Assembly: GCA_036271855.1 (NCBI GenBank)
Contig: DATAZV010000004.1
Coordinates: 1-14,371, forward strand
Origin: JAQGMJ01 sp036271855
GTDB taxonomy: Bacteria; Pseudomonadota; Gammaproteobacteria; Burkholderiales; JAEUOS01
Length of the DNA: 14,371 nucleotides
Reading direction: 5' to 3'
Part shown: positions 12,045-14,371 of the stretch, piece by piece
Layout of the letters: each line of letters starts with the position of its first letter
Numbering within the stretch: position 1 is the first letter of the stretch
The notes under the pieces: model-generated
What the model was told of the DNA's origin: nothing
Seen by the model: the letters and a program-made list of their open reading frames with translations, nothing else
The model's database searches: none
Translations under genes and position numbers: made by a program

Positions 12045-14371
12045 GTGGCCGGCTCGAATAATTTCCAACGAGGCCTGAAATTTTTGCCACTGGCCGCGGC
12101 CGGGGAAGAGCCGTGGCTGGGCCGCCGGGTGGTGGCGGCCGCTGCCGCGTTGGCCGCCCTGCTGGCGGCCTTGGTTTCCTTCGGTATCTGGCGCGGCCAT
12201 AGCCATGCCATCAGCGACAGCGAGCTCGATACCCTGAACCTGGCCAAGGTGGTAGCGGCGCACGCGGAGCAGGGCGTGCAGTCGATCGACCGCAACCTGG
12301 CGACCACCGAGGAGGTGCTGCTGCACTGGCCCAGCGGCGGCTCACCCAGCGATGCGCAGGTGCAGTGGCTGCTCAGCGGGCGCCTGCGCATGAACCCGAA
12401 CGTGCTGCGCCTGCAGATCCTCGACCGCGAAGGCAAAGTCGCCCACGAGGCCAGCGCGCGGCCGCGGCAGATGGATGCGGGGCCAGCCAGTCGCAGCTAC
12501 TTCGAGTGGCACCGCACGCAGCCGCAGGCGCAAAGCCATGTTTCAGCGCCGGTGCAAAGCAAGACGCTGGACGCGACGTATATTCCGGTGAGCCGGCGCC
12601 TGACCGGGGCCGACGGGCAATTCGCCGGCGTCATCGTCGCGGCGCTGGACCCGCGCTTCCTGGAGGATTTCTATTCGTCGGTGAATACCGGGCCAGGCGG
12701 CTCGATCGCCATCCTATTGCGCGATGGCACCATGCTGGCACGCGGGCCGCGAATCGAAGGCCGGGTCGGCGCATCGCTGGCCAGCACCCGCCTGTTCCGC
12801 GAACTCCTGGGCGCTGCTCCGCAGGGAAATTTCCGCCAGATCAGCTTAAGCGATGGTGTGCCACGGGTATTCGGCTATGCCGAGGTGCCCGGCACCGAGC
12901 TGGTGGTGGTGGCGGGATTCGGCGAAAACGACGTGCTGGCCGGCTGGCGCGCGCAAAGCGCGGCGGAGCTGGCGGCCACTGCCATTTTCCTCGCGGCGCT
13001 GGCCCTGCTGACGCACCTGCTGCTGCGCCAGTTGCGGCGCCAGCAGGCGCTGACCCGAAGCCTGCAGGCGGGCGAGGCGCGCTACCGGCGCCTGCTCGAC
13101 ACCGCCAGCGAAGGCATTTTCAAGGTCGATGCGCAGCGCCGCATCGTGCTGCTCAACACCGAGATGCGCACCATGCTGGGCTATGCCGAAGCGGAGATGC
13201 TCGGGTCCGACCCGCTGCAGTACGTGGCCGAGGAAGACCAGGCACGGGCGGCGGACATGGCCGAGCTGCGGCGCGCGCAGGGTTCGGCACGCTACGACAT
13301 ACGCCTGCGCCGCCGCGACGGCTCGGTGATCTGGACCATCATTTCGGTGCGCTCGATTTTCGACGAGGCCGGGCAATACACGGGCGCCCTGGCGATGGTC
13401 ACCGACATCACCCAGCGCGCCCAGGCGGAGCAGGCCCTGCAGCAAAACCTCAGGCGCCTGGAAACCCTGCATGCGCTGGACCGCGCCATCCTGCAGGCGC
13501 AGTCGCGCGAGGCGATCGCGGCCATCGGCCTGACCGGCGTGCGCGAACAGTTGCCTTATTGGGGCGCCTCGGTGATGGCCTTCGACTTCGAGGCGAACCA
13601 GGTAGCGGTGCTGGACCTGCACCGACCCGCAGGGTCGGAGTACGACCCGGGCGCGCGGCTGACACTGGACGACTACGGCCGCGCCGATATCGCGGCCCTG
13701 CAATTCGGCGCCGAGTGCATCGTCGAGGATATGGCGGCGGTACCGAAGCGGCCGGCGGTGCTGCAGCGCCTGTACGACAACGGGATGCGCTCCTACGTGC
13801 GCCTGCCGCTGCTGGCCGAAGGCGAACTGGTGGGGGCGATGAACCTCGGTTCGAATGCCGTCGGCGCCTATACGCCGGAGCAGATTGCCGTGGCCCGCTC
13901 CTTCGCCGACCAGCTGGCGATCGCGCTGCGGCAGGAAGAGTTGCGCGCCCGGCTGGCGCGCCAGGCCGCCGAGCTGGAGCAGCGGGTGGCCGAGCGCACC
14001 GCCGAACTGGAGAACGTCAACCGCGAGCTGGAGGCGTTTTCCTATTCGGTTTCGCACGACCTGCGCGCGCCGGCACGGCATGTGGCGGGTTTTGCCGCCA
14101 TGCTGCTGGAGGACACCGGCCATCTGGACGGCAATGCGACCCAGTTGGTGCAGCGCATCGCCAAGGCGGCCGCACGCATGAGCGCGCTGATCGACGACCT
14201 GCTCGGGCTGGCGCGCACCGGCACCGCGCCGCTGCATCGCAGTGCCTGCAACCTGAACCAGAGCGTGGCGGAAATCGTCGAGGAATTGTCGCTGCAGGCG
14301 GGCGGGCGGCGCATCGAGTGGAAAATCCACGATCTCGGGCAGGCCGATTGCGACCCCGCGCTGTTGCGGGT
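12045..14371 (+). CDS. Membrane sensor histidine kinase (PDC/PAS/GAF/HisKA), 3' end missing
   Basis: The reading frame is open to the window end; 775 codons are visible. Order of parts: transmembrane helix 1 (about 29-48); an extracytoplasmic sensor region (about 50-305) of the Cache/PDC kind (SIDRNLATTEEVLLHWP, SRSYFEWHRTQPQA, YIPVSRRLTGADGQFAGVIV); transmembrane helix 2 (about 307-328); a PAS domain (343-465, ARYRRLLDTASEGIFKVDAQ to TGALAMVTDITQR); a GAF domain (about 473-636); a coiled-coil linker; and HisKA with phospho-acceptor H671 in FSYSVSHDLRAPARHVAGF. The ATPase domain is only begun, before its N box. GTG at 12045 is preferred because GGGGGA lies 7 nt upstream; GTG 12030 and TTG 12015 are in-frame alternatives. 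Whether a response regulator follows cannot be seen. Confidence 0.9.
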   Translation, partial: MAGSNNFQRGLKFLPLAAAGEEPWLGRRVVAAAAALAALLAALVSFGIWRGHSHAISDSELDTLNLAKVVAAHAEQGVQSIDRNLATTEEVLLHWPSGGSPSDAQVQWLLSGRLRMNPNVLRLQILDREGKVAHEASARPRQMDAGPASRSYFEWHRTQPQAQSHVSAPVQSKTLDATYIPVSRRLTGADGQFAGVIVAALDPRFLEDFYSSVNTGPGGSIAILLRDGTMLARGPRIEGRVGASLASTRLFRELLGAAPQGNFRQISLSDGVPRVFGYAEVPGTELVVVAGFGENDVLAGWRAQSAAELAATAIFLAALALLTHLLLRQLRRQQALTRSLQAGEARYRRLLDTASEGIFKVDAQRRIVLLNTEMRTMLGYAEAEMLGSDPLQYVAEEDQARAADMAELRRAQGSARYDIRLRRRDGSVIWTIISVRSIFDEAGQYTGALAMVTDITQRAQAEQALQQNLRRLETLHALDRAILQAQSREAIAAIGLTGVREQLPYWGASVMAFDFEANQVAVLDLHRPAGSEYDPGARLTLDDYGRADIAALQFGAECIVEDMAAVPKRPAVLQRLYDNGMRSYVRLPLLAEGELVGAMNLGSNAVGAYTPEQIAVARSFADQLAIALRQEELRARLARQAAELEQRVAERTAELENVNRELEAFSYSVSHDLRAPARHVAGFAAMLLEDTGHLDGNATQLVQRIAKAAARMSALIDDLLGLARTGTAPLHRSACNLNQSVAEIVEELSLQAGGRRIEWKIHDLGQADCDPALLR

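Noticed and set aside
12846..14330. 494-residue frame antisense to the histidine kinase
   Set aside because: The plus-strand kinase frame has clear PAS, GAF and HisKA motifs; the antisense frame has none.

Overview
The window is GC-rich chromosomal DNA from a Gram-negative bacterium, most likely a betaproteobacterium of the order Burkholderiales, perhaps Oxalobacteraceae. This rests on the base composition, an orphan Bug/TctC-type periplasmic binding protein, a TonB-dependent receptor, Tat and lipoprotein signals, and glucarate catabolism. No transposase, integrase, CRISPR array, rRNA or tRNA gene was recognised.

Layout. Positions 1-966 hold no convincing protein gene but have regulatory structure. 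There are two leftward intrinsic terminators (36-70 and 553-594) and a near-consensus leftward promoter (860-888). Promoter and second terminator bracket a probable structured non-coding RNA of about 300 nt. A rightward promoter (916-943) faces away from it and drives a small XRE-type HTH protein (967-1221) and a polymerase-beta-type nucleotidyltransferase (1226-2014). A perfect palindrome lies exactly between the two divergent promoters. This three-part HTH/nucleotidyltransferase/RNA arrangement is the most unusual part of the window.

Positions 2057-3639 form a self-contained sugar-acid unit: a strong promoter with a LacI/GalR-type operator in its spacer, a leader hairpin, glucarate dehydratase gudD, and two tandem hairpins, the second a strong terminator. 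Next come a small exported protein of unknown function and a tripartite tricarboxylate transporter substrate-binding protein. Three leftward genes for exported proteins follow: a Tat-exported M19 dipeptidase with an unusual HxH motif, a small lipoprotein, and a histidine-rich secreted protein.

From 8240 everything reads rightward. The genes are a cysteine-free relative of ArsC/low-molecular-weight phosphatase, followed by a 61-nt REP-like inverted repeat; a COG4119-type NUDIX hydrolase; a complete TonB-dependent receptor; and the first 775 codons of a membrane sensor histidine kinase cut off by the window end.

The long open frames antisense to gudD, the receptor and the kinase are GC-driven shadows.
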